DNA from: Kordia sp965224175
GTDB lineage: Bacteria > Bacteroidota > Bacteroidia > Flavobacteriales > Flavobacteriaceae
Assembly: GCF_965224175.1 (NCBI RefSeq)
Contig: NZ_OZ245041.1
Coordinates: 2,356,001 to 2,420,000, forward strand
Direction: 5' to 3'
DNA: 64,000 nucleotides
Shown here: positions 25,895 to 36,355 of the stretch, piece after piece
Position numbering within the stretch: position 1 is the first letter of the stretch
How the letters are laid out: each line of letters starts with the position of its first letter
Made by a program: the position numbers and the translations under genes
The notes under the pieces: generated by a model
Told to the model about the DNA's origin: nothing
The model's input: the letters and a program-made list of their open reading frames with translations, nothing else
Database searches by the model: none

Positions 25895-26727
25895 TGCTTA
25901 AAAACTTTCATATAAAACATCTACACACTTTTATCTGTATCATCGGATTGTTCTTTTTGAACATTTCGCATGCGCAATTTGATATTCCTCCAAAGCCAAC
26001 AAAAGCAAATCCTGACGCTGTTTATGATTATGCTAATTTACTTTCAAGAGCAGAAAAAAATGCACTAGAGAATAAACTTATCAAATATTCTGACACAACG
26101 TCTACACAGATTGTTATTGCTATAATTGAATCTACCAATGGAGAAAGTATTGGTATGCTTACACCAGAATGGGGACACAAATGGGGCGTTGGACAAAAAG
26201 GAAAAGATAATGGTGTCATGGTTGTTTTAGCTGTGAAAGATCGTAAAATTTGGATTTCTCCTGGATATGGTGCCGAAAACAAATTGACCGCTGGTATTGT
26301 TGGACAAATTACACGTAATCGCATTATTCCATTCTTTAAAAAAGGCGATTATTACGGCGGATTAAATGAAGGTGTTAATAGTATTATTGAAGTTTTAGAA
26401 GGTGAATTTACAGGTGAACGAAGGCGCTCAAGCAAAGGAATTCCCATTGGAGTTGTATTCTTTTTGATCATCTTTTTTATCGTTCTTGTTTCTATTTTGG
26501 CAAATAATAAACGAGATGGCGGCGGAAATAATCATGGAGGCGGACGTAGCACTGGAAACGATTTGTTGGACATTATCATTCTCAGTAATTTAGGAAAAGG
26601 ATCTTTTGGCAGTGGAAGCGGAAGCAGCGGAGGTGGTTTTGGCGGAGGCGGAAGTTTCGGAGGTGGTTTTGGTGGCGGTTTCGGCGGCGGCGGATTTAGT
26701 GGCGGTGGCGCAGGTGGAAGTTGGTAG
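25894..26727 (+). CDS. TPM domain protein with glycine-rich tail, YgcG-like
   Basis: The protein has 277 residues: a signal peptide (to about 27), a TPM domain (35-180, with NGVMVVLAVKDRKIWISPGYG), a membrane span (about 188-207) and a C-terminal tail made largely of Gly, Ser and Phe ending GGAGGSW. This is the usual YgcG architecture. With lemA and the soluble TPM gene it forms a co-transcribed envelope-associated set. Confidence 0.93.
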   Translation: MLKNFHIKHLHTFICIIGLFFLNISHAQFDIPPKPTKANPDAVYDYANLLSRAEKNALENKLIKYSDTTSTQIVIAIIESTNGESIGMLTPEWGHKWGVGQKGKDNGVMVVLAVKDRKIWISPGYGAENKLTAGIVGQITRNRIIPFFKKGDYYGGLNEGVNSIIEVLEGEFTGERRRSSKGIPIGVVFFLIIFFIVLVSILANNKRDGGGNNHGGGRSTGNDLLDIIILSNLGKGSFGSGSGSSGGGFGGGGSFGGGFGGGFGGGGFSGGGAGGSW

Positions 26728-26991
26728 TTTTGACGAGTTTCGTTATCACAACAAATAAAATTACCGTAATCAACTTTTAGACTAACTTAGATTTTCTCGA
26801 ATTATTGTGGTTCGTCATTACTAGAAAGTAGAGAAAGTAAACCTTGTTGATAGCACCTAATTTCAAAGTATTTCTCGATACAAATTTGTTTAGCAATAGC
26901 TACACTAGGTATTTCCAATCAAAATATATTTTGATCTCAATAATACTCGAAATGACGCTATAATTATCGAGTTAGTGAGATAACACAACAC

Positions 26992-27037
26992 GCGAAGCGA
27001 TCCAAAAGCGAAGCGATCCAAAAGCGAAGCGATCCAA
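26992..27037. repeat. three tandem copies of a 16-bp unit
   Basis: GCGAAGCGATCCAAAA occurs at 26992-27007 and 27008-27023, and a third, slightly altered copy at 27024-27037. It lies in the 322-bp gap between the convergent genes ending at 26727 and 27050. The same gap carries a partial copy of the CTCGATA..ACTCGAAATGACG dispersed repeat (about 26867-26957). No gene is seen there. Confidence 0.8.
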
Positions 27038-27049
27038 CAATCTAAAAAA

Positions 27050-29473
27050 CTATCTTTTCAATGTAAAATGTCCTGTGAAAATTCTCCCATCTTGTAGTGT
27101 GGCAGAAAACCAGTAATCGCTTGATGGCATTTTTGCACCGTTAATGTTTCCATTCCAAGCATCTTCTGCATTGATGAGTATTCGAAGTAGTTTCCCATAA
27201 CGATCATAAATAAAAACTTGTGTATTTGACTGGAATCTTTCTGAAATTCCTTTGAGTTGCCAAGTATCGTTGACACCATCATTATTTGGAGTAAAGAATC
27301 TTGGATAGCCAATTACAGCAATATCATCACTGACAATTCCGCAATTATTTTTAATGTCTTTAACGTATACTGTATGAAAACCTACTCCTACATTTTCAAA
27401 AATATTTGATTCTTGATAGATTCCATTCGGATCATCTAATGCAAATACATAATCGCCTTCTCCAGAAACTATTACTGTTACCACGTTGTTGTCTGAAACA
27501 TCATTGATTTGAATACTTCCTATTGTAGCAATGTTTGATGGTTGTACATTAATTGTTTTTTGTTTTGAACAAGCTCCAATTTGAGTGACTTCAACCGTGT
27601 AAACTCCTATTTGATTGACTTGTATTTCTGGTGTAGTTTCCCCATTAGACCATAAAAAAGTATATTGATCAAAATTGGCTGTAATTCCGCTTTCCAATGT
27701 AATGAGTTGCGGAGAAAAGTTTACACAATAATAGATTTCTTCTTCCGTATCTATTGAAGGTAAACCAATAACGTTTAATAATACTTCTGCAATTCCGTAA
27801 CAATCGCCATTTTGCGATACACGAGCGTAAATAGTTTGTGAATAGGCTGATGTATTTGTAAATAGATTTCCTAGCGGATTTGATAGTAATAAAGCATCAT
27901 TGAGCGTTTCAAAGTACGTTACAGTTACATCTGTTGGCAAACCACTTGTAATTTGTATATCTGCCAATGAAAGATCAAATTGTGTCTGTCCGAGTTCCTC
28001 GTTAGTATCACAAGCATTTAAAACAGCATTATTTACAGCATTTGAACGTACTTCCAATAAAACTTCTGCTGTATTTTCGCAGCCAGAAATTAAGTCTGTA
28101 ACTTTTGCATAAACCGTTTGAAGGTTTGATGTGTTGGTATACGCGCTAGTGGTTATTTCTTGTGTTAGCGAACTATCAATATAATATCGAACTTGGCGAT
28201 TTTCTAAAATTCCTGCAGCAACTTCTTGATTGTATTCGAATAGGTTAAAAATTGTTATTCCGTTTGTAGAACCACATTGAACAATTGTAATATCGTCCGT
28301 TTCTGGTAGTCCGTAAATAGTTGCTGTAATTGGAGTTCGTGCTCCATTTGTACAACCAGAAAATGCAGGATATATCCAAAAAGTAGTCGTTTCTGAAACA
28401 GTCACGGTATAGTTTGTTCCTGTGTGAATTGGTGTTGTTGCGGTTTCTGAAGCATACCACAATATAGTATCGGTATTGGTTTCTACACTAAGTGTAATTT
28501 CACTTGATTCGCAACTAGCGCCTTCTGTAAGTGTAGATTTTGGTGTTTCTATTTGTGTACTTGCTGATAGATTTATTTCAGGTTCTCCGGGCATTCCTCC
28601 ATATTCAATAATATATCCTTGTGGATGATACGGATTTCCTGGCTCCAATGCGCCTGTGTTGGGCAAATCGTTCCACGAACCTAATAAACCTACACTTGGA
28701 TCGGTAATATGTGCGTAATGTTCTTCATTGAAATTGTTTGGCTCACCTGTATTCCAGAAAGTATATGAGCCATTTTGTGCTGCTCCATTAGATTGTCCAA
28801 TCCAAAAAACGGTTCCAGCTTCTGGTCCAGTAACCCAACGCCATGTTCCTTCTTGATCTACATCTGTAGCACCTATCCAACCTGTACCTTGACTTTGCGA
28901 TCCTGCTAAACCTGCTTCTTCTTGTGTTGTTAATGTTGCTAAGTATCCTTCCAAACCAAAGTATGTTTGTGCAGCGGCTGCATCTCTCGCTTCTGTCCAA
29001 GTTATTCCTGGACTAGATACATAGAAATAATAATGTCCTGTAGAAGGCAAATAGTTAGCATCGCCTAAGTTGATGGAAAAGAATTTATCTTGTACAAAAT
29101 TGGTTTGTGTTGTTTGATAAACTACTGCTTGAATTGCCGCTTCGTATTCTGCGAATGTTGCCGGACCAACAAGCGCCAATCTTCCTAAAGCTGGTGTCCA
29201 AAAAGCACTGATATTTGGATGTGTTCCTGTTAAAGAAAGTTCGTCTTGTCCATTTACATAGCCTTCTGAAATTTGAATATATACGACAGGTAATGTTGTA
29301 TCTTCAGGATCTGGATCTGTGATAGAAACACTCGTTACAATACTCATTGGAACATCTCCACAATATTGCTGATTTCCTTCTGCCGTAATTGTTGGCGGCG
29401 TATTTTGCGCATACGATATTGTGGTTACTAATAGTAGCAAACATATCCATATTGACTGAGAAAAATAACGCAT
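27050..29473 (-). CDS. large secreted protein with C-type lectin-like domain and type B T9SS sorting domain
   Basis: The 807-residue protein has a signal peptide (to about 22). It then has a region around 150-295 with C-type-lectin traits (WTEARDAAAAQTYFGLEGYLATLT, GWIGATD, WNTGEPNNFNEEHYAHI). Several Cys-containing beta-sandwich-like repeats follow. It ends with PRFFTPNNDGVNDTWQLKG..FIYDRYGKLL..WNGNINGAKMPSSDYWF, a gliding-type C-terminal (type B) sorting domain. It should be exported through the type IX system. Ligand unknown. Confidence 0.9.
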   Translation of the reverse strand: MRYFSQSIWICLLLLVTTISYAQNTPPTITAEGNQQYCGDVPMSIVTSVSITDPDPEDTTLPVVYIQISEGYVNGQDELSLTGTHPNISAFWTPALGRLALVGPATFAEYEAAIQAVVYQTTQTNFVQDKFFSINLGDANYLPSTGHYYFYVSSPGITWTEARDAAAAQTYFGLEGYLATLTTQEEAGLAGSQSQGTGWIGATDVDQEGTWRWVTGPEAGTVFWIGQSNGAAQNGSYTFWNTGEPNNFNEEHYAHITDPSVGLLGSWNDLPNTGALEPGNPYHPQGYIIEYGGMPGEPEINLSASTQIETPKSTLTEGASCESSEITLSVETNTDTILWYASETATTPIHTGTNYTVTVSETTTFWIYPAFSGCTNGARTPITATIYGLPETDDITIVQCGSTNGITIFNLFEYNQEVAAGILENRQVRYYIDSSLTQEITTSAYTNTSNLQTVYAKVTDLISGCENTAEVLLEVRSNAVNNAVLNACDTNEELGQTQFDLSLADIQITSGLPTDVTVTYFETLNDALLLSNPLGNLFTNTSAYSQTIYARVSQNGDCYGIAEVLLNVIGLPSIDTEEEIYYCVNFSPQLITLESGITANFDQYTFLWSNGETTPEIQVNQIGVYTVEVTQIGACSKQKTINVQPSNIATIGSIQINDVSDNNVVTVIVSGEGDYVFALDDPNGIYQESNIFENVGVGFHTVYVKDIKNNCGIVSDDIAVIGYPRFFTPNNDGVNDTWQLKGISERFQSNTQVFIYDRYGKLLRILINAEDAWNGNINGAKMPSSDYWFSATLQDGRIFTGHFTLKR

Positions 29474-29619
29474 ATTTTATTGAGTATCTCTTTAAAAATA
29501 GACATTTTTTTGATTCAGTCTAGCGTATAAATAGATTTTTAACAACTACAACGTTGTAGTTGCTCTTAGTTCTCGAAGAAAATTTTATTTGGATAGATTT
29601 TTATTAAAAAAAATAAAGA

Positions 29620-30513
29620 TTACATCAGTTGTTTCTCTATAAAATTCATCAACTTTTTTGCATAAGTTTCTCCGCCTATTTGACCAAGATTGAAATGTCC
29701 AGCATCTTTTACCAAAACAAATTCCTTTTCGGCGGAAGCCAAATTTTCATACAGACGTTTTCCGTATGTGTAATTGATATTTTGGTCATGATCGCCATGT
29801 GCTAAAAATATAGGTTGCTGAATGTTTTTGACGGATTGAATTGGCTTTACCATGTCTGGATTGAAATTGGCAATATTTCCCGCTTCGTGCAACGCAGCAT
29901 CTGACACAAAACGCAGTCCAAAACCACCTAAGATATTTTTTTTGTATTCATATACAATTTGGTCTAATTCAGTAAAAGTACTTTCTATAATACCAAAATC
30001 GATACGTTTGTCTAGTTCTAAAGCTTGAATTGCAATGGCGCCACCAAGCGAATTTCCCCAGATTCCCACTTTTACAGAAGAATTACGTTGTTTTATTACA
30101 TCAACAACAGCCGCAATATCATGTTTTTCGTAGAAACCATAGGTACAATACTGACCTCCACTTTCACCATGTGCTCTTCCATCAAAAACTATACTAGCAA
30201 TTCCTTTGCTTGCCAAGTTACCAGCAAGATCTAGAAAGTGTTCTTTACAGCCGCCAATTCCGTGAAGTAGTATCATAACTCCTTTAGTATTTCCTGTTTT
30301 TGGCTGAATCCAATATCCTTTTAACTCAATATCATCTTTGGTTTTTATAATGAGCTTCTCACTTTTTAGATTGAGTTGAGTTGGCGTAATGGCAAGATTT
30401 ATTTTTTGTGGTTGAATGATTGCATAAGGTGCCACATGAATTGTAAGTATGTATCCTACAATTCCGATAATGAATAAAAAGATGACGAGTATTCTTAGCA
30501 ACCATTTTTTCAT
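29620..30513 (-). CDS. alpha/beta hydrolase, membrane-anchored
   Basis: This 297-residue protein has an N-terminal hydrophobic anchor (about 5-25), HGIGG near 84, and the nucleophile elbow GNSLGG with Ser around residue 153. A catalytic Asp is likely in HGDHDQNI and His in DAGHFN. The substrate is not clear. Related proteins are annotated as alpha/beta hydrolases of the BAAT/acyltransferase or prolyl-oligopeptidase type. It lies 23 bp after the exported protein gene at 30537. Confidence 0.88.
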   Translation of the reverse strand: MKKWLLRILVIFLFIIGIVGYILTIHVAPYAIIQPQKINLAITPTQLNLKSEKLIIKTKDDIELKGYWIQPKTGNTKGVMILLHGIGGCKEHFLDLAGNLASKGIASIVFDGRAHGESGGQYCTYGFYEKHDIAAVVDVIKQRNSSVKVGIWGNSLGGAIAIQALELDKRIDFGIIESTFTELDQIVYEYKKNILGGFGLRFVSDAALHEAGNIANFNPDMVKPIQSVKNIQQPIFLAHGDHDQNINYTYGKRLYENLASAEKEFVLVKDAGHFNLGQIGGETYAKKLMNFIEKQLM

Positions 30514-30536
30514 CTTATTTCTATTCTAGATATTGT

Positions 30537-31091
30537 TTATTGTTTTTTATTGGCAGCGTTATACTTATCAATCAAAGAAAATGTTAGGTATTTGTAGAAA
30601 TCATGTTTGAAGTCTTTTGCTTCAAATATTTTCAACATCTTTTCAGATAACTCATTAATTTTTGAGTTATTTCCTGAAGTAGATAGTCCGATAATTTGAC
30701 CTACTTTCGAGTTTTCGAAATTAGCATCAGTCAAAATACTATTCATACAAGCAGAATATTTTTTTACGTTTTCTGTTCCGCTCAGTGCTTTTATAACATA
30801 GTCACTTACACCAAAATTAGCAACTCTGCCATCAACCGCAATTCGTATTGTTTTGTGTAGTGCGATGTAACTTTCACCACTTGTATTTGTCAACACTTCT
30901 GCATTTATCAAACTTTGCTCTGCTTTTTTGAGTAATGCTTTGAATTCTGTTCCGTTATCTTCAAACAAGTTACACATACACTCCATGTATTTAGTTTCTA
31001 ACTTGTAGTTTTCGTTTTGTGCAAAACTGGCGTATGATGTGAATAGCATCATAGCGCAAATAAATGATTTTAAACTATTTTTCATTTTCAT
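30537..31091 (-). CDS. exported hypothetical protein
   Basis: The 184-residue protein has a signal peptide (to about 24). The mature part is helical with three cysteines (MECMCN near the start and YSACMN in the middle). I do not recognise the family. It is probably co-transcribed with the hydrolase gene downstream. Confidence 0.65.
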   Translation of the reverse strand: MKMKNSLKSFICAMMLFTSYASFAQNENYKLETKYMECMCNLFEDNGTEFKALLKKAEQSLINAEVLTNTSGESYIALHKTIRIAVDGRVANFGVSDYVIKALSGTENVKKYSACMNSILTDANFENSKVGQIIGLSTSGNNSKINELSEKMLKIFEAKDFKHDFYKYLTFSLIDKYNAANKKQ

Positions 31092-31158
31092 TTTTTATAT
31101 GACGAGTGTTTTTATAAATCGGTTACAATATTTTAACAATATACAAAGTTAAGCGCAT

Positions 31159-31194
31159 AAAAAAAGCTTTCGAATTGTTTTCAAAAGCTTTTTT
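31159..31194. terminator. bidirectional-looking terminator downstream of the receptor gene
   Basis: AAAAAGCTTT with GAA pairs with TTC and AAAGCTTTTT around a short loop. A-runs and T-runs flank both sides. It lies just past the stop of the minus-strand receptor gene at 31212. Confidence 0.7.
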
Positions 31195-31211
31195 ATAATG
31201 TAAAATGTCTG

Positions 31212-33977
31212 TTAGAAAGTCTGGAAACTATTCTTATTTCCTCCTACTTTACTGATTTTATACGTAAATCCTAGCATAAAGTATCGTTGTAATACTGTAC
31301 TTTGTGAATCTTGAATGAAATCAGCAGTTACTGTTCTACGTGTATTGATATTTTGATCGAGTAAATCGTAAGCAGTCAACTTTATAGTTCCTTTTTCTTT
31401 AAGAATTTTTATTCCTAAACTCATATTCCAAAATAAAGCACTTCGTTCAAATCCAGGTGCAACATTGGTTCGGTATGAATATCGAATATCATTTCCAAAT
31501 ACAATATTTTTTGGCCAAAATGTTGTTGTTTTTAGTGATACTGTATGATTTTGAAATGTTTCGTTGTTTAAGTTGTCTAAGCTGTAACGTGTTGTATTGA
31601 AAGCGACAAAGTAACGTGGTTCTATTTCTAACAACTCTTTGTAATTGTACGTCAAGTTGATACTTGGCGTGATTGCATTTCGTTTGGTAGAAAATTTTAC
31701 TCCATTCGTAAAATTGTATTCTTTGTTAAAGTTTGAATATAAACCAACTCTAAAACGCAATGAAGTACTGTCTCGCTTAATTGTTTTACTATAAGATGCG
31801 CCTCCACTTGCTCTAATGATACCATCTACGTTTGTATAGGTTGTTGTTCTAATTCTGTTTTCATCTATGACAGATAATGGAACTATTTTATCATTGGTTA
31901 AACCTGCTGAAACCCATAAGAACATTCCACTTTTCGATTTGAAATCGTAATTATTGAAGTTCGCATATAAATCATGTACAAATTCTCTGTTTAAGTTTGG
32001 ATTACCCACTGTTATATTTAGCGGATTACTCACATTTGCTACAGGCTGCAACTGTTGCGCTCTTGGCGCTTCTGTTCTTGTGTTGTAGTTAAAATAAACA
32101 CTCATTCCTTGTTTGATACGATAACGCATGTAACTATTTACATTGATATCTGAAAAGTTAGATTTGATCGACGTATTTTGAATGAATTCTTCATTTTTTA
32201 ATTCCGATAGTAATAATCCTGTAGTTACACCTAAGTAGAGTTTTTCTGTTTCATAATTTACTCCAATACTCGGCAAATGTGTTTGAAAGTTTACTTCTAA
32301 ATCAGAACTTAAGCTTTCGTTGAAATCGTCATATTGATTGGTTACGTTGTCTAAATCAAATACACGTCTGTCATTACGTTCGCGTCTGTTTGTAAAACGA
32401 TATCCAAAGTCTATAAATAGTTTTTCTTTTAAAGGAAGTCTGTATTCAATATCGGCAGAAACATTGTTTTGTTTCGATTCTGTATCCGTAAATTGATCTC
32501 TAGTTTCTATTGATGGCGTTGTTCCAAATATTTCGTTGGATGTGTTTAAGAAGTTTTCAGTAGTATTGTTTATGAAGCCTGCATTAGTTTCAATGCTTAA
32601 GAATGCTCCTTTACTTCCAAACTTTTTGATGATTTCAATCTCACTTGAAAAGTTACGACGTTCAGAATCGGTGCTGTTTCGAGAATCACCTCGGTTTAGA
32701 AGTGTTCCATCTTCATCTAGAGATTCTTCATTTCGAGAAGAAAAGTTTTCTCCTTCTGTAAATTGAAATTCTGGAGCTACAATAATTCTGAATGTTGAAT
32801 CGATTTCAAATTGTAGTTCTGCACTAGCTCTGTGATTTTGATTGTTGTTTAAAAATCTACTTGAAGAATTGGTAAAGAAGCTTCCGTCAGGCAAAATATT
32901 TTCACGTTCTACTCTACTGTCATTCTCTGAATCGATACCAGAGTAAAAGTAATCTGCTAGTATTTCTGTTTTGTCTTTATACTCGTCTACAAAACTAGCT
33001 CCTGCATTTGTTGACGTTCGAATTCCTTGTCCGCCACCAAAGTTTTGACCATTTATAGAGAAAGCTCCGTTGCCATTCCAAGAAACACTACCTGCATTTC
33101 CCATCATATCATAAATTTCATCAAAACTGAATCCAGATGTATTGATATTGTTTCTTCCTGCTAGTACGCTTAATCGTTGTTTGTCGTTAAAATAGTTTCC
33201 TATTCCACTCATGGCATACCGATCATCTGTTCCTCCACTCACGGTTGCTCGCCCAAAGAATCCTTTGTTTTGGTCTTCCTTGAGTTCTATATTAATGGTT
33301 TGTGCTTCTGAAGTTCCTTTTTTACCTGTGAATTCTTCCGATTCACTTTTGGTTGTGGTTACTTGAATTTTATCTACAATTTCTTTGGTAAGGTTTTTCG
33401 TGGCAATATTAGGATCGTTTCCAAAAAACGGTTTCCCGTTTACTAAGATTTTGTTTACTTCTTTTCCGTTTACTTTTATTTTTCCATCGCTATCTACCTC
33501 AACACCAGGCAACTTTTTTATCAAGTCTTCTACGGTTGCATCTGGTCGTGCTTTGAAAGAATCGGCATTGAATTCTAGAGTATCTTTTTTAACAGTAATT
33601 GGTGCGCGTATTGCCGTAATTTGAACTGCATCTAGTTCGTCAGTAGCCAATTCCATTCCTATTTCTGGTAGCGTGATTACAGATTTATCTATTGCAATTT
33701 TTTGTTGATATGCCTTAAAACCATTGAAGGTAACAAATAGATTTACTTCTTTTAATTTGGTTCGTCCTGCAAGTTCAAAACGTCCATTTTTATCACTAAT
33801 AGTGTATGTGATTAATGTAGAATCTTTGATAGTTTGCACATATACTGTCGCAGATTCTAACGGTGTTTTATCTATTTTGTCAACAATTTTTCCTTTGATT
33901 TCAAATTCTTGTGCAGATAATGTTGAAGTGAATACACTGATAATTAATACCAGAATTGTAATTAATGGTTTATTCAT
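31212..33977 (-). CDS. outer membrane beta-barrel protein with carboxypeptidase-like regulatory domain (TonB receptor-like)
   Basis: The 921-residue protein has a signal peptide, a CarboxypepD-type beta-sandwich (about 25-105), a plug-like domain with IKKLPGVEVDSDGKIKVNG and KILVNGKPFFG (about 155-185), and a long beta-barrel. This is the OMP_b-brl_3 type common in Bacteroidetes. The ATG at 33977 (MNKPLITILVLII) is chosen because it begins the signal peptide. No SusD-like gene is adjacent, so the substrate is unknown. Confidence 0.88.
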   Translation of the reverse strand: MNKPLITILVLIISVFTSTLSAQEFEIKGKIVDKIDKTPLESATVYVQTIKDSTLITYTISDKNGRFELAGRTKLKEVNLFVTFNGFKAYQQKIAIDKSVITLPEIGMELATDELDAVQITAIRAPITVKKDTLEFNADSFKARPDATVEDLIKKLPGVEVDSDGKIKVNGKEVNKILVNGKPFFGNDPNIATKNLTKEIVDKIQVTTTKSESEEFTGKKGTSEAQTINIELKEDQNKGFFGRATVSGGTDDRYAMSGIGNYFNDKQRLSVLAGRNNINTSGFSFDEIYDMMGNAGSVSWNGNGAFSINGQNFGGGQGIRTSTNAGASFVDEYKDKTEILADYFYSGIDSENDSRVERENILPDGSFFTNSSSRFLNNNQNHRASAELQFEIDSTFRIIVAPEFQFTEGENFSSRNEESLDEDGTLLNRGDSRNSTDSERRNFSSEIEIIKKFGSKGAFLSIETNAGFINNTTENFLNTSNEIFGTTPSIETRDQFTDTESKQNNVSADIEYRLPLKEKLFIDFGYRFTNRRERNDRRVFDLDNVTNQYDDFNESLSSDLEVNFQTHLPSIGVNYETEKLYLGVTTGLLLSELKNEEFIQNTSIKSNFSDINVNSYMRYRIKQGMSVYFNYNTRTEAPRAQQLQPVANVSNPLNITVGNPNLNREFVHDLYANFNNYDFKSKSGMFLWVSAGLTNDKIVPLSVIDENRIRTTTYTNVDGIIRASGGASYSKTIKRDSTSLRFRVGLYSNFNKEYNFTNGVKFSTKRNAITPSINLTYNYKELLEIEPRYFVAFNTTRYSLDNLNNETFQNHTVSLKTTTFWPKNIVFGNDIRYSYRTNVAPGFERSALFWNMSLGIKILKEKGTIKLTAYDLLDQNINTRRTVTADFIQDSQSTVLQRYFMLGFTYKISKVGGNKNSFQTF

Positions 33978-34227
33978 TTTTTGTTTTTGATTGATGGTGT
34001 CGGTTTCTTTACACAAACAAACAGAAAAATTGATGATTTATTATTAAAATAATCTTAAAAACCTTTCACATACTCTTAAAATATTTAAATCAATTAGGAC
34101 TGAGCTCTATTCTTCACGAATTAAAAGATATTTATTTTGCTTGAGAACATCTATATTTTTAATTCAAATTCGACTTCTTTAATTATTTACTTTTGCAATT
34201 CATTAATGAGTATTAACTCTTACCCAC

Positions 34228-35946
34228 ATGCAGAAATTTATCCTTTTAGTTATTATCTATTCTATTTTTTCTTTACATCTATACGCACAAGAAAATAAGA
34301 TTCATCCAGATAGTTTAGAAAAGTATTCTTTTAAAGATTTAATCGAAAAATATAATTCTCACAAGAACCCAAATCCCAAAAAAGCAAAAGTTTATCTTAA
34401 CGAAATGCTTTTAAAAGCAAGTGTTTTAGAACAACGCGTCACTTCACTATTAACAGCCAGTAGGCATGAAACTTTTTATGGCTCTACAGAAAAGGCTTTT
34501 GCATATGTTGACTCTGCAATTTCTTTATTGAAAAACAAAAGGAACACTTCAAAAATGGGCAAAGCTTATGAACGAAAAGGGTTTATTTTTTATTATAAGA
34601 AGAAAGATTACAAGACTGCTTTAAAGTTTTATTTGAAGGCTTCAAAGATTGCAGAAAAAAATAACGATACACTGTTAATGATTACGGTAGAACATAAAAT
34701 TGCAGCACTGTATTTTATGATCAATAATAAAAAAGTTGCTTTACAAAAGTATCTAACTTTATATGGTGAAACATATAACAAAGAAGAAATTCCTTATCCT
34801 ATAAAAATTTCTATTATAAAGAGTTTGAGTAATGCATATTTTAAAAAATATTCGTTGGACTCTTCGGTTAAAAAGTTATTAGATTCTTCTAGGCTTTTTG
34901 GTCAGCAAGGTTTGAAATTAGCTTTTGCAGAAAAGAATAAAAAAGATATTACTTATTTCACAACTCTATTGGGAATTGCTTCTTATACCAACAAAGATTA
35001 CGGTGATGCCTTATCTTATTTATCAAAAGCAAAAAATACAGCTTCTGAAATTGGGTTAAAAGAACGTTTAAAATCTGTGTACCATTACAAAGGAATGGTT
35101 TTTTTGGCTCAAAAAACACCTGATTCAGCCATCTATTATTTTAAGAAAAATGCAGTACACTTAGCAGATACTTCAAAGTTGTTTACATTTCCCAATACGT
35201 ATGCGCTCTTGTCCGAAAGTTATGAACAACAAAACAATTTGAAAGAAGCTTTAAAGTATGCACAACTTGCCGTAACATATACAAATAATACTTATTCAAA
35301 AAGAGCTTCATTACAACATACACTAGATACAAAGTATGATTTACCTAAACTGAAAGAAAAATCAAGACAGTTACAAGATGAACTCACTCAAGCCTCTCAC
35401 ACTAAAAAATTCTGGATAGTTTTAGCTTTTGTTTTAGTGCTAATTTTAATAGCGAGTTTTGTGTTTTTTAAACGTAGAGAACGATTAAATAAGAAGAATT
35501 TTGAGCAAACTTTAAAAAGTTTATCAGAACTTGAAGAAAAAGTAACACTTCCGAAAAACACAGTTTCTACACATGTTTCAGAAGCGCAAACAGAAACTAT
35601 TTTAAATGCATTGGAACATTTTGAACAAAGTACGTTATTTGTAAATCCTGACTGCACTTTACGCTTTTTAGCTCAAGAATTAGCTACAAATACTACGTAT
35701 CTTTCAAAAATCATTAATACTCATAAAAAACAAAGTTATACAGAATATTTAGTTAGTCTACGAATTTCGCATGCATTGAAACGATTAAAAAACGAAAAAC
35801 GATTTAGAGCCTACTCCATTGCCTCTATTGCACTTGAATGTGGTTTTAAAAGCGCAAAATCATTTTCAAGAGCTTTTAAAAAGAAGACTGGAATTTATCC
35901 TTCTTATTACATCAAAAATATAAAAGCTGAAATGATATCTGACTGA
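34228..35946 (+). CDS. TPR-containing membrane AraC-type regulator
   Basis: The 572-residue protein has a signal sequence (to about 20), helical TPR repeats (about 30-385), a membrane span (about 391-411, KKFWIVLAFVLVLILI) and a C-terminal AraC helix-turn-helix domain (about 465-565, with FLAQELATNTTYLSKIIN and SIASIALECGFKSAKSFSRAF). The sensing part would face the periplasm and the DNA-binding part the cytoplasm. Genes of this layout are frequent in Flavobacteriaceae. A lanthipeptide-type gene follows on the same strand 98 bp later. Confidence 0.9.
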   Translation: MQKFILLVIIYSIFSLHLYAQENKIHPDSLEKYSFKDLIEKYNSHKNPNPKKAKVYLNEMLLKASVLEQRVTSLLTASRHETFYGSTEKAFAYVDSAISLLKNKRNTSKMGKAYERKGFIFYYKKKDYKTALKFYLKASKIAEKNNDTLLMITVEHKIAALYFMINNKKVALQKYLTLYGETYNKEEIPYPIKISIIKSLSNAYFKKYSLDSSVKKLLDSSRLFGQQGLKLAFAEKNKKDITYFTTLLGIASYTNKDYGDALSYLSKAKNTASEIGLKERLKSVYHYKGMVFLAQKTPDSAIYYFKKNAVHLADTSKLFTFPNTYALLSESYEQQNNLKEALKYAQLAVTYTNNTYSKRASLQHTLDTKYDLPKLKEKSRQLQDELTQASHTKKFWIVLAFVLVLILIASFVFFKRRERLNKKNFEQTLKSLSELEEKVTLPKNTVSTHVSEAQTETILNALEHFEQSTLFVNPDCTLRFLAQELATNTTYLSKIINTHKKQSYTEYLVSLRISHALKRLKNEKRFRAYSIASIALECGFKSAKSFSRAFKKKTGIYPSYYIKNIKAEMISD

Positions 35947-36043
35947 ATATTTTGTGGCTAATTTATAAATGGGCACTAGTACTTTTAACCTAATGTGAGT
36001 TTTACAATTACATTTGAGAACACATTTTAAAATCTTGATAATT

Positions 36044-36280
36044 ATGAAAAGTAAACTAGTATTAAAAAAACGCTCTATTTCTAATTTGAATATTTTCAGG
36101 TTAGTTGGTGGAACTGGTGATGGAAATTCACTTGATGATGAAACAAACAAGCCACCTCCAACGACAGAATGCAACAATCCTCCAACTCAAAACCAACATA
36201 CCTGTATGCAAACAGATTGTCATGATGGTTGCAGCGTAATCCCAACACAATGTATGCAAGATCCGCCTACACACCCGTAA
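36044..36280 (+). CDS. class I lanthipeptide-type precursor
   Basis: This 78-residue peptide has the leader MKSKLVLKKRSISNLNIF, then RLVGG. The core is Pro-, Asn- and Thr-rich with five cysteines (ECNNPP, TCMQTDCHDGC, TQCMQ). The ATG at 36044 is chosen because it begins the leader motif. The longer frame from 36014 is not needed. It is convergent with a second precursor gene at 36356 and shares the terminator between them. Confidence 0.75.
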   Translation: MKSKLVLKKRSISNLNIFRLVGGTGDGNSLDDETNKPPPTTECNNPPTQNQHTCMQTDCHDGCSVIPTQCMQDPPTHP

Positions 36281-36298
36281 TTTATTTTATGTTCAGAT

Positions 36299-36339
36299 AT
36301 AATTCCATTGCTATCCTAAAAAGACAACAATGGAATTAT
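36299..36339. terminator. bidirectional terminator between convergent precursor genes
   Basis: ATAATTCCATTG (36299-36310) and CAATGGAATTAT (36328-36339) form a perfect 12-bp stem with a 17-nt loop. It sits between the two convergent lanthipeptide-type genes. Confidence 0.75.
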
Positions 36340-36355
36340 TATTACACTAAACTTT

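Noticed and set aside
27058..27312. 84-residue frame within the T9SS protein gene
   Set aside because: It is an alternative frame of the sorting-domain region, which is conserved in the main frame.
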